A DNA stretch of 64,000 bases from Xiphophorus maculatus (taxonomy: Eukaryota > Chordata > Actinopteri > Cyprinodontiformes > Poeciliidae). Where the stretch lies: NCBI RefSeq assembly GCF_002775205.1, contig NC_036456.1:7777463-7841462 (forward strand). Reading direction: 5' to 3'. Shown here one piece after another: positions 12,648-22,978 of the stretch. The notes beneath the pieces are model-generated. The model did not search any database and had not been told where the DNA came from. It worked only from the letters and a program-made list of their open reading frames with translations. Within the stretch, counting starts at the first letter, position 1; each line of letters opens with the position of its first letter. A program made the position numbers and the translations under genes.

Positions 12648-13038
12648 CAGTACAGACCAAAAGTTTGGACACACCTTTCTAATTCAATGGGTTTTCTTTA
12701 TTTTCATGACTATTTATAAGGCAAGAAATCCCACTTATTAACCTGACAGGGCAGGTTGACCTGTGAAGTGAAAACCATTTCAGGTGACTACCTCTTGAAG
12801 CTCATCAAGAAAATGCAGAGTGTGTGCAAAGCAGTAATCACAGCAAAAGGTTGCTACTTTGAAGAAACTAGAATATAAGGAGGTATTTTCAGTTGTTTTA
12901 CACTTTTTTGTTTAGTGCATATTTCCACATGTGTTATTCATAGTTTTGATGCCTTCAGTGTGAATCTACAATGTCAATAGTCATGAAAATAAAGGAAACT
13001 CATTGAATTAAAAGGTGTGTCCAAACTTTTGGTCTGTA

Positions 13039-13041
<3 letters not shown>
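12648..13041. mobile_element. 394-bp MITE with long TIRs, TA target site
   Basis: The left end is cagtacagaccaaaagtttg and the right end is its reverse complement. The terminal inverted repeats match for roughly 65 bp, including ttctttattttcatgactat, with a few mismatches. Both ends are flanked by TA, consistent with a Tc1/mariner-type target duplication inside the surrounding TA tract. There is no transposase, only non-coding interior with a fragment (cttgaagctcatcaagaaaa) known from related fish elements. It is a non-autonomous copy. The superfamily is inferred from the TA flanks and general resemblance. Confidence 0.85.

Positions 13042-13120
<79 letters not shown>
13042..13120. repeat. 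(TA)n microsatellite
   Basis: Uninterrupted at/ta tract of about 39 units directly after the MITE right end. The MITE appears to have inserted into or beside this tract. Confidence 0.95.
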
Positions 13121-13123
<3 letters not shown>

Positions 13124-13406
13124 ATCTATCAGTTGATAAAAATAAATATATATATAGATATATAACCTGCAATTACATATGTAATATAATTACAGGTTTT
13201 ATAGATATATATATATATTTATAAATATATAATATAATATTATATATATTATATAATATATATAATATATTATATATTTATCTATCGATCGACCGATAGA
13301 TAAAAATAAATATATATATAGATATATAATCTGCAATTACATATGTAATATAATTACAGGTTATATAAATATATATTTATTTATTTTTATCTATCTATCT
13401 ATTAAC

Positions 13407-13553
<147 letters not shown>

Positions 13554-13731
13554 CTGCAATTACATAATGTAATATAATTACAGGTTATATAAATATATCA
13601 TATATATATATCTATAATCTGAGATGGGGAACCTCAACAACACAGAGAGAAACTACAACGACCTACAGAAAGAGGTTCCCAGTTTTCTGTGTGGCTGCAG
13701 CTAAGCCATGTGGCTTATTTGATTTGTTTTT

Positions 13732-13737
13732 TTTATT
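13732..13737 (-). terminator. Candidate poly(A) signal of the coiled-coil gene
   Basis: AATAAA on the - strand (tttatt on +), about 160 nt past the stop codon of the coiled-coil gene. Confidence 0.45.
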
Positions 13738-13895
13738 TTGTGCATAATTTGAGATATATTTGGAGGTTTTTGAAAGGGTTCTAATTGCTTGTTTTAGTAA
13801 CCTCTTTGCATTTGTCCCATTTTTGCGGATTCTTGAGACCCAGAGAGTGCAGTATCTTTTCCAAACTGGTTGAAGGGCCTCTTGCCTCCACAGGT

Positions 13896-15184
13896 TCAGG
13901 ATCTGGGCTTTCGATTTTTTCTGACCTGAGTTTTCACACAGAGGTTTGTCACTTCCATGGGATTAGGATAAAGAATGCCTGAATCTCTCAGCATCTCCTC
14001 TATAAAGTCATTCAGCTCCTCAGGAGATGCATCAGGTACCTCAGAACCCTCTGACAGGGTTTCCTCTAAGAGACGGTCCAGATCCATGGATGCCGGGTCA
14101 GAGATGTTATTTACAGCGGTAGTCTCTTTCTCATTTCTTACTTGACGCCTGGCCACTTTTCTTCTTCGAGGTCCAACTTCCTCTCTGTCTCTGAGCTCCG
14201 TTTGGTGATTAAGCTCACAGGTGGAATACATTTGCTGGAGGGCACTGAGTTGTTTTTGGAGATTGTCTTTCTCGGCTCCAAGTTCATTGATAATCTTTAG
14301 GTCCCTCATCGTTTTCTGTGACAGAGCTTTTATCTCTTTATCTGCGCCCTGCTTAAATATTTGTGCTTCCTCTCTTAGAGCAGAAACGTCCCTTTCATAT
14401 GTAGCCTTAAGATCCTGGAAAGAAACCTTAACCTCCTCCAGCTCACTCTGCAGACTTTTCTCCGTTTTCTGCAGACAGGTGATCTCTTTAGACATTTGTT
14501 CTCGGAGATCGTCCTTCTCAGCTCTCAGATTTTCAATGAGCTTTTGGGTCTGCTTGAGTTTCTCTTCATAAAACATCTCCGCGTCGACCTGCAGCTTCTC
14601 CTCACGAACGTCGGCTTCATATTTTGATCGAAGCTCCTCGTACTGAGTCTTCACTTGGTTCAGCTCTTCTTGGAGGGCGTCACTTTTTTCTTTTTCTGCC
14701 CGGATCTGTGACATAAATGTTTCCTTGCTGGCAATGTGAGTGGCCTGCAATTGCTCGAACTCCTGCTGCAGCAGCTTTTTCTTCTTGCGTCTTATTTCGC
14801 CCTGTACATTGGAGGCGACAGCAGTGGGGCTGAGAGGCTCTGGATCGGTAAACTTTTCTACTGCCAGTAGTGTTCTCTTAATTTCTTTGCCCTTGTTGAT
14901 AAAAACCTCCTTGAGATTTTTCTGCTTCTCCAACTCAGATTTGGTAACTTTCAGTTCGTTCTCCAGACTGACTACCTTTTGCTTCTCCTGAAACCATCTT
15001 GCTCTCTCCATTTCCAGGAGAGAGCCAAGTCTCTGGACCTGTCTCTGCAGCTCATTGGCAGATGTCCTGTTCTCATTCCAGCCTTGCTGGTGTTGTCCAG
15101 CTCTCCATGCCCTCGACTGGGATCTCGGCTGGGATCTCGACCCGCTGTTGGAGTACTGTGGCCTCTGATATGACATATCTTGAT
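13896..15184 (-). CDS. Coiled-coil gene, main exon (predicted exon 2)
   Basis: On the - strand an acceptor (atattgtttgcag) ends at 15185. The exon then reads AT CAA GAT ATG TCA and stays open to the TGA at 13898-13896. The ATG at 15176-15174 can act as a start if the upstream exon is only 5' UTR. Confidence 0.7.
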
Positions 15185-15443
15185 CTGCAAACAATATCAA
15201 CCTTGACTTCGAAAGCGCTTTGCGTACTTCTGAACGTGTCAGTGGTGTAGCAAGCAAATGACAAGAAGGTAGAAGTTTGCTACATATAAAGAACAGTGAT
15301 GATGACATCACAAGCATGATTAGTCGTGACATCACACAATGAGTCGTGACGTTTGAGAACTCTGCCACACTAACCCGCACCCCCTCACCTTCCTGTGTTG
15401 TTGGGGTGGCTGTGATGTCTTTTTTCTGTAGACTTCTGTTCAT
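13896..15443 (-). CDS. Unrecognised coiled-coil protein gene
   Basis: I do not recognise this gene. An open frame of 515 codons runs without stops through repeat-rich DNA. The most credible product is about 447 aa after removal of a 204-bp in-frame intron (15185-15388), or 426 aa if translation starts at the ATG at 15176. After that ATG comes a Ser/Arg/Gln-rich head (MSYQRPQYSNSGSRSQPRSQ). A long charged coiled coil with heptad-like Leu spacing follows (for example LEMERARWFQEKQKVVSLEN and KQTQKLIENLRAEKDDLREQ). Then come a basic stretch (GPRRRKVARRQVRNEKE, possible nuclear signal) and an acidic tail (MDLDRLLEETLSEGSEVPD). No enzyme motif, signal peptide or credible membrane segment is seen. 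It lies on the opposite strand to its neighbours. Structural, centrosomal or cytoskeletal roles are possible but unproven. The near-intronless body could mean a retrocopy origin. Confidence 0.72.
   Translation of the reverse strand: MNRSLQKKDITATPTTQEGEGVRVSVAEFSNVTTHCVMSRLIMLVMSSSLFFICSKLLPSCHLLATPLTRSEVRKALSKSRLILFADQDMSYQRPQYSNSGSRSQPRSQSRAWRAGQHQQGWNENRTSANELQRQVQRLGSLLEMERARWFQEKQKVVSLENELKVTKSELEKQKNLKEVFINKGKEIKRTLLAVEKFTDPEPLSPTAVASNVQGEIRRKKKKLLQQEFEQLQATHIASKETFMSQIRAEKEKSDALQEELNQVKTQYEELRSKYEADVREEKLQVDAEMFYEEKLKQTQKLIENLRAEKDDLREQMSKEITCLQKTEKSLQSELEEVKVSFQDLKATYERDVSALREEAQIFKQGADKEIKALSQKTMRDLKIINELGAEKDNLQKQLSALQQMYSTCELNHQTELRDREEVGPRRRKVARRQVRNEKETTAVNNISDPASMDLDRLLEETLSEGSEVPDASPEELNDFIEEMLRDSGILYPNPMEVTNLCVKTQVRKNRKPRS
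15185..15388 (-). other. Predicted 204-bp intron of the coiled-coil gene
   Basis: On the - strand the donor is CAGGAAG|GTGAGG and the acceptor is TTTGCAG|ATCAAG. Both sides are phase 1 (G|AT), so splicing keeps the frame. The intron has no in-frame stop, which is why it reads as part of a longer frame. Its translation is hydrophobic and unlike the rest of the protein. It contains two gtcgtgacatcaca / gtcgtgacg-like near-repeats. Confidence 0.6.
15389..15443 (-). CDS. Coiled-coil gene, predicted first exon
   Basis: Starts with ATG in a good context (A at -3, gaaaacATGAAC on -) and encodes MNRSLQKKDITATPTTQE plus the first base of an Asp codon. It joins the main exon in frame. If translation instead starts at 15176, this exon is 5' UTR. 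Confidence 0.5.
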
Positions 15444-15636
15444 GTTTTCTTTTCGTTGAGGCGTTGCTTCTTAGGACATGTTACATGACAGTCATCAAAA
15501 TATACAGCAACACTGTATTCAGTCACAATCTTTTTCAGATTTGTTGCAAGATTGAATACTGGAGATCCTTCCTGCCCTCGGCATCACCATCCACCCACGA
15601 CTCCTTGAATGTTCTTGGATGATATTAGGACTAAGG

Positions 15637-16040
15637 GTGGGCGATATGGACTTAGTATTTTATTGCAATATTTTGTGGTGATAATAAAAATGATGCTAAA
15701 AATAATTTGTTACTTTTTTTTTTAGGTGTTTGCATGGCTGTGACTGCATGGTGCGCCATCAAACACAAATACTGCTCCTGAAAAACATTCCCAGAGTATC
15801 TGTGTTTAATTCTATTTTCTTATTTCCTGATATTTATTCTAGTGCAACACATCGTGGAGAAAGTGGTCAAAATAAAATTCATGTTAAAAATGATGTTTAA
15901 AACTTTACTGTCAAATGCATGAATGACTTAACATCATTCATTGAAATTTATCGAGACAATAATAAATGAAAAAATTCCTATTTGACAGGAAATTTTACGC
16001 ATTAAATCATAAACGATACGATAAACGCCCAGGCCTATTT
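15637..16040. mobile_element. hAT-like non-autonomous element (GGGTGGGCGATATG family)
   Basis: The left end is gggtgggcgatatggactta and the right end is aaacgatacgataaacgccc, which is partly its reverse complement (gggcgttta / gggcgata). The interior is AT-rich with broken frames. Elements with a GGGTGGGCGATAT terminus are frequent in fish genomes. The superfamily assignment is tentative. Confidence 0.55.
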
Positions 16041-16177
16041 AGGGCAACATTTAAAATTCTGTTTGCGAGAAACTATTTTAAAATTTAATTTAATTTAATT
16101 TGTGGGAACATGCTGAACAATGGCTTAATAACTTAGTAAGTGGTTTGCACATCTTATGCTGTCTGCTTCTGGTCTGG

Positions 16178-16235
16178 AATGTTAGCTGGAGATAAGCACC
16201 AGTACCAGTACCCCTCCCGACCCCACTAGGGACAA
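16178..16235 (-). repeat. Short LINE/SINE-tail fragment
   Basis: Read on -, this gives cttgtccctagtggggtcgg followed by gcttatctccagctaac. The same module occurs at 55.79-55.85 kb in the opposite direction, so it is an interspersed repeat fragment. Confidence 0.6.
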
Positions 16236-17699
16236 GAGTGTACAGAAGAGGGACGAGGGCGGGTGGGTGGGTGTGCAGGCAGGCAGGCAGGCCTGGTGTG
16301 CCTGGTGACCAACCAGTTCAAAGAAACTACAAATTCTGATAAAAAAAAGTTATCAGTTATGCCAAAAGCTTCAAATTGACCCTGTGCACATGATTTAAAT
16401 TCTGTACAAGTCAGAACAAAAAACTATCAATTTAAACTTGTGCAACACAATGAAAACTGTATGTTGTTTAATTGTTAAAAGCAGATCAAATTTTATTTCT
16501 CTGGGCAGTTTTAAGCAAAGGCCTACCTTCATGTTTCCCCTTCAGATCTGCCTGTTGTGTACAAGTGTTGTATTGACTTGTTTCCAGGTGATTTGGAACA
16601 ACATGTCCTCCCTGTAATGAAGTGCTAAACCCGTTCCTACCAAATGTTCTCTCCAGGGTCTCATGACTTGTGGACACGCATCCATTCAAGGCACCAAAAG
16701 GAGTCTGGTGAGCAAATTGTACTAGTGAACCCAGGAAGACTTTTATATCTTATGCTAGGATAACGGCGCATGGACCTGGGAAGAGTCCCAACAGAAGAAA
16801 CCACCAGTGAGCAATGAAAACCGGGGAGCCTAAGCACAAAGGAGGTGCGACACGGAAACCAGCTTAGTATAATAAGGGGAATGATGAACAGCTGAGGGAA
16901 AGTCTGAGCAGGGAAGTGAGGGAACTAATTAACACACAATGAATGAAGAGGGAGCTGAACCAGAAACACAGAAGGATCTACAAACCAGGAGGGAAACAGG
17001 CTAACATTTCAATTAAAGGCTGAAGTGAAAAATCAGGCAACAGAGCACAAAATGTAACTCAGAAACTCGACACACAACAATAAACTTATGATTAAAGACC
17101 ATAATCAACATCTTAGATTATCGATATGCAAACACTAATCACAGGTATGTCTGAAGAGACATGGAAAATAACCGAGTATAATAAAATAATCTAATGTAAA
17201 GACTAATGAAAGCCAGTTTAGACTTAGTGAAAATCCAAATGAGCAAATTTACCCCCATTTTGGCAGTTCTTTTTGCTGTTGAACAATAACTATTGTCCAT
17301 ATGGGTAGATGTTGTGTTGGAAAAGCAAACAATCCCACAATGGAGATTCGAAGAATCAAACTGCAGACATCATGTGGTCTTGCAACGATTTCTGTTCACC
17401 ACTGGTTTCTACTTCTTTAGATAGAAAATGTAAACATAGCTCAATTTGTATTGTTTTCAAATTTATTTCCATGGAAGTAGAGGCGTTAATGCATCTTTGT
17501 TCAATTTAAAGGCTGCTGTCTCAACAGCCATCCATTTAATCTCTCTGGATTAAGAACTTTTCTTCATTCTTTCAGTACTCGTCAAAACGTGGAGCCCAAT
17601 CTCAGTTTTGTGTGAACAGAAGCTATTTTGAAAAGTACAGAAAAGGGATAAAAGATTATTCGCACCAAATGCCAAAAAAACAGAAATATGTTTATGCCT

Positions 17700-17830
17700 A
17701 TTTTTTTGTATCAGAATAAGCCTTTATTGTCATTGTACGGAAGGCACGGCGAAATTAGTTTCGGTGCAGGCCATCCAAAAATTGAAAAAAGACAAACAAC
17801 ATGAGACACGGCTACACAGGTGCCTGAGGC
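17700..17830. repeat. Interspersed repeat fragment
   Basis: The sequence atcagaataagcctttattg, then tcattgtacggaaggcacgg, resembles the end of a widely dispersed fish repeat. No borders can be set from a single copy. Confidence 0.4.
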
Positions 17831-18434
17831 TTGTGAATAAAGCACCTTCACGTTTTGGTGCTTGTGTCTCATAGCTTTGCAGAAGTAGTGGAATATGTGA
17901 ACAAATGCGTAGCTACATAGAGATAAAAGTCCAAGCGGAAAGTGTTTTGTTAGTGTTGCACAGAGATATTGATAAAAATATCAGGAAATGCTGACTTTAA
18001 TGTACTGGTTTGTCAACCGTCCAATGAGGGATTTCTTTGAATAAACAGCCAGAATCCCAATCTCAAACAGCTAAAAAAGAAAAAAGAAAATAAAGATTGT
18101 AAAGTGGATATATAGGGTTTGATCGCCTCTTTGCTCCTGTATTGTATTTTCCTCTGCTAACATGTTGATGTGGACACACCACAGAAATTAGTTCAAACTA
18201 AAAGTCAGGACACCGAGTTATTGTCATGTGTCTCCATGGTGTTTTAATCTCTGATTTACGCAGTGCCGGCAGGGTTAATGGAGGCTTTAATAGAGAGCGT
18301 TTGAAAGAGGAACCACAAATGTCAGGCAGTTTCCTTTAGAAGTGATGTTCCTTTAAATTAATGGCCTGGAAATTCACACCAAACTTCGGAGTCACCAGTC
18401 AAAGCAAGCATGTGCTGAACAGAAGTGAGCTCAG

Positions 18435-18475
18435 CGTGTGTGTGTGTGTGTGTGTGTGTGGGTGTGGGTGTGTGT
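18435..18475. repeat. (TG)n microsatellite
   Basis: tg tract interrupted once or twice by ggg. Confidence 0.9.
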
Positions 18476-19139
18476 GAGAGGATTCCCTGTGATCTTTATG
18501 AACAGTGCTGCGGTCATCAAGGCGGTTTGAGCCCCACATAGCCAAACCTAGTGAAACTCATTACACCGTTTACGAGCTCGGAAAAGGAGAGACGATTGAA
18601 ATTCTATCTCATAAAAGTGGGAGGGAAAGGAGGGGCGGAGGCCTTACACGGTAACCGGCCAGGGGCTGTAAACATGAGAGACGTGAGAGACTTGTGTGTG
18701 TTTATGTAGTTTTTCTGTTCTCGGTGGGGTCAAATTTAAAAAAAAAAACAACAAAAAAAAACAACAAAACTTTGGGGCCCCTTGAGGCGTCATGGGACAA
18801 CTGGAACTACTGGATTTTGTTTTCCTAAAAAAGCAATTCCCACGTTTTGGGTTTCTTATTTCTCTTTTTTTTTTTAGTTGGTGAAGGTAATAAAAATAGT
18901 CACAACCAATCAAAACTAAAACTAAATATTTTCAAGAAGAGAAGTTATCAAAAACAACCATGCCGTCAACTTGAGACATTCATAAGTTACAAAGCCAAAA
19001 CATTATATTTAGTCCGGTGACACACCAGCGCTACATCCTGCCAGTAAAAATGCAATCTGCTCGGTGAAAAAACGCGTTAGCGACATCCTGCTTGCATGCA
19101 AGAGAATTGACGTTTTTCTGAAGTCTTTGTGAAACACGC

Positions 19140-19430
19140 ATTCACAAAGCCGGAACAAACTTCCAGAAAACTGCAGAAACACAGAGTTCCTTTAAATCAA
19201 TTGTAAAAACCCAGTTGTTCAGAACTGCCTGGGATTCATAGTCACTGGAACACTGATTGATATATTTGATGTCTATCTGCTTTATGATTTTGATGACGGC
19301 ATTTGACCAAATGTAATGTTTATGGCTTGTTTCACAGTCGGTTGATGCATCATGTTTTTATGGCGTAAAGCACTTTGAACTGCCTGGTTGCTGAAATGTG
19401 CTACACCAACCAACTTTACTTGCCTTAATG
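19140..19430 (+). mobile_element. LINE (L2-like) 3' end, degenerate
   Basis: One + frame reads NFQKTAETQSSFKSIVKTQLF, resembling the end of fish L2-type LINE ORF2 (pattern LWNxLPxxxxxxxSFKSxLKTxLF). Another frame carries the preceding KLPENCRNTEF, so at least one frameshift separates the two. The 3' UTR contains gtaaagcactttgaactgcc and tgaaatgtgctacacc, also typical of this family. Dead fragment. Confidence 0.7.
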
Positions 19431-22057
19431 ATTTATACATGGGTCTCCGTATGGGTTTTACTTTGGTCCTGATTGAGAAGGTCAAGCCACACGGCCAAGA
19501 CAGTTCCTCTTTTCTTGTAAATTTCGTTGTAAACGGTAGAACACACTTCATGGCACTTTTCCACTGTATGGTAACAAAGACGACAAGTAACTTAAATCTC
19601 TTGGGCCTTTCACGCCTGAACCCCTCCTCAAAATACAAGTTTGCATAAGCTGGAATAACGAAACCAGTGAGTTCCGCCCCCCACTTCACACCTACTCACC
19701 AGTTTGAGTGTGTAACTGCCTCTCTCTCACCTCATAGGCGTAACAATGGTCAGTGAACTTCAAACCTCCACTTGGTGGATTAGGAAGATCATGCAGCTCT
19801 AGCATAAATGTTTCTACACATCGGATATTATGTTCATGCAGATTTTTTGCAAAATTCCACAGCCCCACTACTTAGGGACACCATTTCTACCACTTAAAAG
19901 CTTCAGTGCCTTAGAGTTACCACAGTCGCTACAAGTGTTGCAGCTATGACGACGTCAATTAATCTCTCACTATCCCAGAAGCTCTGTTTGCGCCAATGAA
20001 GAGTCACTCATAACCGTATGTTGAACACTTGGAGTGGCTCCACCTGATACGTGATTTTGATGACCTACTTTTTAAATAGATCAGCGAATGAATATTTGAT
20101 CACCTCAGCACGCCCGTAGACGACGTGTGGAGCATTGAACTTTCATTTCCAGCTGGTCAGGCGACCATTAGGTATAGAAGAAAAAAAAACAAAAACCGGG
20201 ACATCCAATAAAAATGTTAAGTATTTATGGAAAGCTGTCGGTTTTATGCACTTCGTCCAAACTTCATAGATGTGATGAAGTGCACCTCTTTTCTTCACAT
20301 TTAGAAAACAGGCAGTACAAGTTGGGGAATAGTTCACTTCCCCAGATCTAAGGAGTTACACAATATTCCTCTTTACCCTTTTTTTTTTATTATAGTGTAT
20401 TCAATATATTTCGTCATGTTCTGCAATTTTATGAGATTAATCTTCATAGTAAGTAATACAGATACTCCATCCAGTGACAGATTAAACTTTTTTTTATTTA
20501 TTTATTAGAAAGTGCTTTTGGGACTCACTCAACCCAGCGTACAAGAAAGTTAGATAATCCTCGTGATGGAATTAAAATGACGTGGACGTATAAATATGGA
20601 GGATTATTCCTCCGTCTTACATAAAGCCTGACTGTGATTCAACATGTTCTGTAAAGGAAAATCCTCCGCCACCGGTTTGGTGAGGTCAGAGCCTGCCAGG
20701 GGTTGTTTTTGGCTCCGTTTGTTACTCCGTCCAGTAGACGGGTACTGATGTGGGTTTTTTTTCCCTAAAAGAAAGCTGAATGGATACATGTGGAAAGAGT
20801 TTTGCGTTTTGAATGGCTGAATCACACAGTTTGACGAAATCTAATCACACATTCACACCGACCCTGTAAAGCAGATGCAATCACACGGTTTTTGTTTTCT
20901 TCCCGTCGCCACTGCTGCTGCTCGACGAAATTAAAAACGCCAATGCAAATCACCCGTGGTTTCGCCTGCGCTTTGAATAGAGTGTGCCATTTGACCTTTG
21001 GTGTTGATTAGTTCAGATAAACCCGGAGCCCTGTCCTCTCTGCTTTTTTCCTGTTTCTCTTGTTAAAAGCCTCGGCAGCCTCTCTAAACATTTGCATAAA
21101 GTCTTGTAATTCTGGAGCTTCTCCAAAAAGAGTATTATCTTATTATCGTATTATCTTTGCGTTTATTTTCCCCCCCCCGTCCGAAACTTTCTGGCAGCTT
21201 GGAGGAGAAAAAGAAGAACAATCCACCTTTCTCTCTTATGTGTCGGCTCATGTGTCATAATTATTTGTCCGCGAAGATGGAAATCACAAACGGCTTGTTT
21301 GATTTGAATAACGTCTCCCCCGAAGGAGAACAAAGCGGCGTCCTCCGTCTATACGTCCTCCTCCACATCAACATGCGGAGTGTCGGCGGTCAATGGCGGA
21401 GGGGATTTACTCGCACAATAAAGACAGATGCCACCTTTTATCTGCTTAACGGAAGAGAGGCCGAGCGCACGGCACTTGACCGCACAGAGGCACGCCGTTG
21501 GCGCCTAATGGCGTCTTCCCTCCGCAGGCTGTTGACATGAATGGGTGAATGGGGAATGGACTTGTTCTTTTTTTTTTTTTTTAAAGTGCAAACTGGGGGA
21601 GGGATGTTTATACAATACCGTTTTGTTTTTTTTCCTCTCAAAAGAAAAAAAAAGAAAGAAGATCTGAGTGATTTGAAAACATGAAGAGAATCAGATTTCC
21701 TACAGATTTGATCTCGAGTTCGAACTTCTGCTTCTTCCTTCTAGTGACAAGCAAATAAATATTCAGACGGTTGAACAAGCACGTCTTCTGAAAAGTTAGT
21801 GTTTGATACGTTATCTGAAATATGAATAGAATTTGAGGTGATGAAGATATGGACTGCAGGATTGTAAATGTTGTGTAATTCTTCCTGTTCTTTTCTCTAT
21901 TTTGTTTTTAGTTTACCATCATTTGTTTTCGTTGACCTTTACCCGTACTCGGACTGATTTGAATTGAGCTGAATTTCATATCTGTTTTTTGTTCGTACCT
22001 GCAATGTCTTTTTTTTTTTTAATTACATTTAACAAAGTGGAAACGAAGACTAAAGAA

Positions 22058-22626
22058 CATGTGTCAAACTCAAGGCCCGGGGGCCAAATCTAGCCCACCA
22101 TAAGTTTTTATGTGGCCCTCTAGACTCCAAATTACATCAATAAGTCCCTCCAGTTTTTCCTGAATATGCAAAATTCACACAAAATCAACAGATCCCCAAA
22201 TTTTCTCTGATTTTTACTGCAAATCTTTCTCAAAACTGGCCAAAAACATTGGGTCTAAGTGACTGCTTCCTCAGCCTTACTTGAAGCTATAGTCCGTGAC
22301 GGATATAATGATTAATAAAAAGTCACATTTAACATTAGCGCAAGTATTGCAAATAATCCTTACAAATATTTTTTAATTAGCCCCACAAAATCTGAGGTTT
22401 AGATTTTGAACCCCAAAAACAATCGCAAAACCCTAGATGGACCGATCAGTGTGTAAAGATGTTCAACACTGTTTCATTTTAAGAAACACGTATTGAATGC
22501 TGAAAGAAACAGATATCTGTTGATCATTTAACAATGGTTTTACCAACACGTTTTGGCTCAACCTGCCCTTTAAGAACATTCAGATTTTTGATATGACCCA
22601 AAATGAAAATGAGTTTGACGCCCCTG
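22058..22626. mobile_element. Non-autonomous DNA transposon with GTCAAACTC ends
   Basis: The left end catgtgtcaaactcaaggcc (followed by cgggggccaaatctagcccacc) and the right end gagtttgacgcccctgg form an inverted repeat of about 12-15 bp (GTGTCAAACTC / GAGTTTGACGC). The layout, with a ggcccggggg block near one end and a bare GAGTTTGACRCCCCTG at the other, is a familiar high-copy vertebrate repeat, here about 570 bp with no transposase. Superfamily uncertain (hAT-like suspected). Confidence 0.65.
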
Positions 22627-22742
22627 GATTAAAGTGTCATCCGACCGAGTTCATAAGATCCTGATGAAGGCACTTTTTTAAATCCTTGGTGCCAATGAAA
22701 GTGAATGACCGACTGTGTTGGCTGATGCGGCTTCCTGTCTGC

Positions 22743-22978
22743 ACTGCAAGAGCACAAAATCTTATCGAGTCGTTTTGGTCTTCTTTTTAGTGCAAATATC
22801 TTAATGCAGTTGAAATAAGACAAAACTAACTTTTCAGCAGCTTGTTTTAAGTCAATAATTTGCTAATATTGATTAAAAAAAAAAAGTCCTAGTTCCACTG
22901 GCACATTATTTTATGTAAAATGGGGAAAATGTCTTGTAATAAGTGAAATAACCTGCCAGTGGAACTAGTACTTTTTTT
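22743..22978. mobile_element. MITE copy A (cactgcaa...cacaaaatctta family) with internal hairpin
   Basis: Shares with 55387-55590 the modules cacaaaatctta, tagtgcaaatatcttaat, ataagacaaaactaac and agcttgttttaagtca in the same order. Its right half has an inverted repeat, gtcctagttccactggca (22887-22904) against tgccagtggaactagtac, around about 50 nt. Confidence 0.75.

Noticed and set aside
13015..13224. 69-codon frame made of Ile-Tyr repeats
   Set aside because: Translation of a TA microsatellite.
19282..19689. 135-codon - frame
   Set aside because: Overlaps the 3' end of an L2-like LINE on the other strand and has no recognisable domain.
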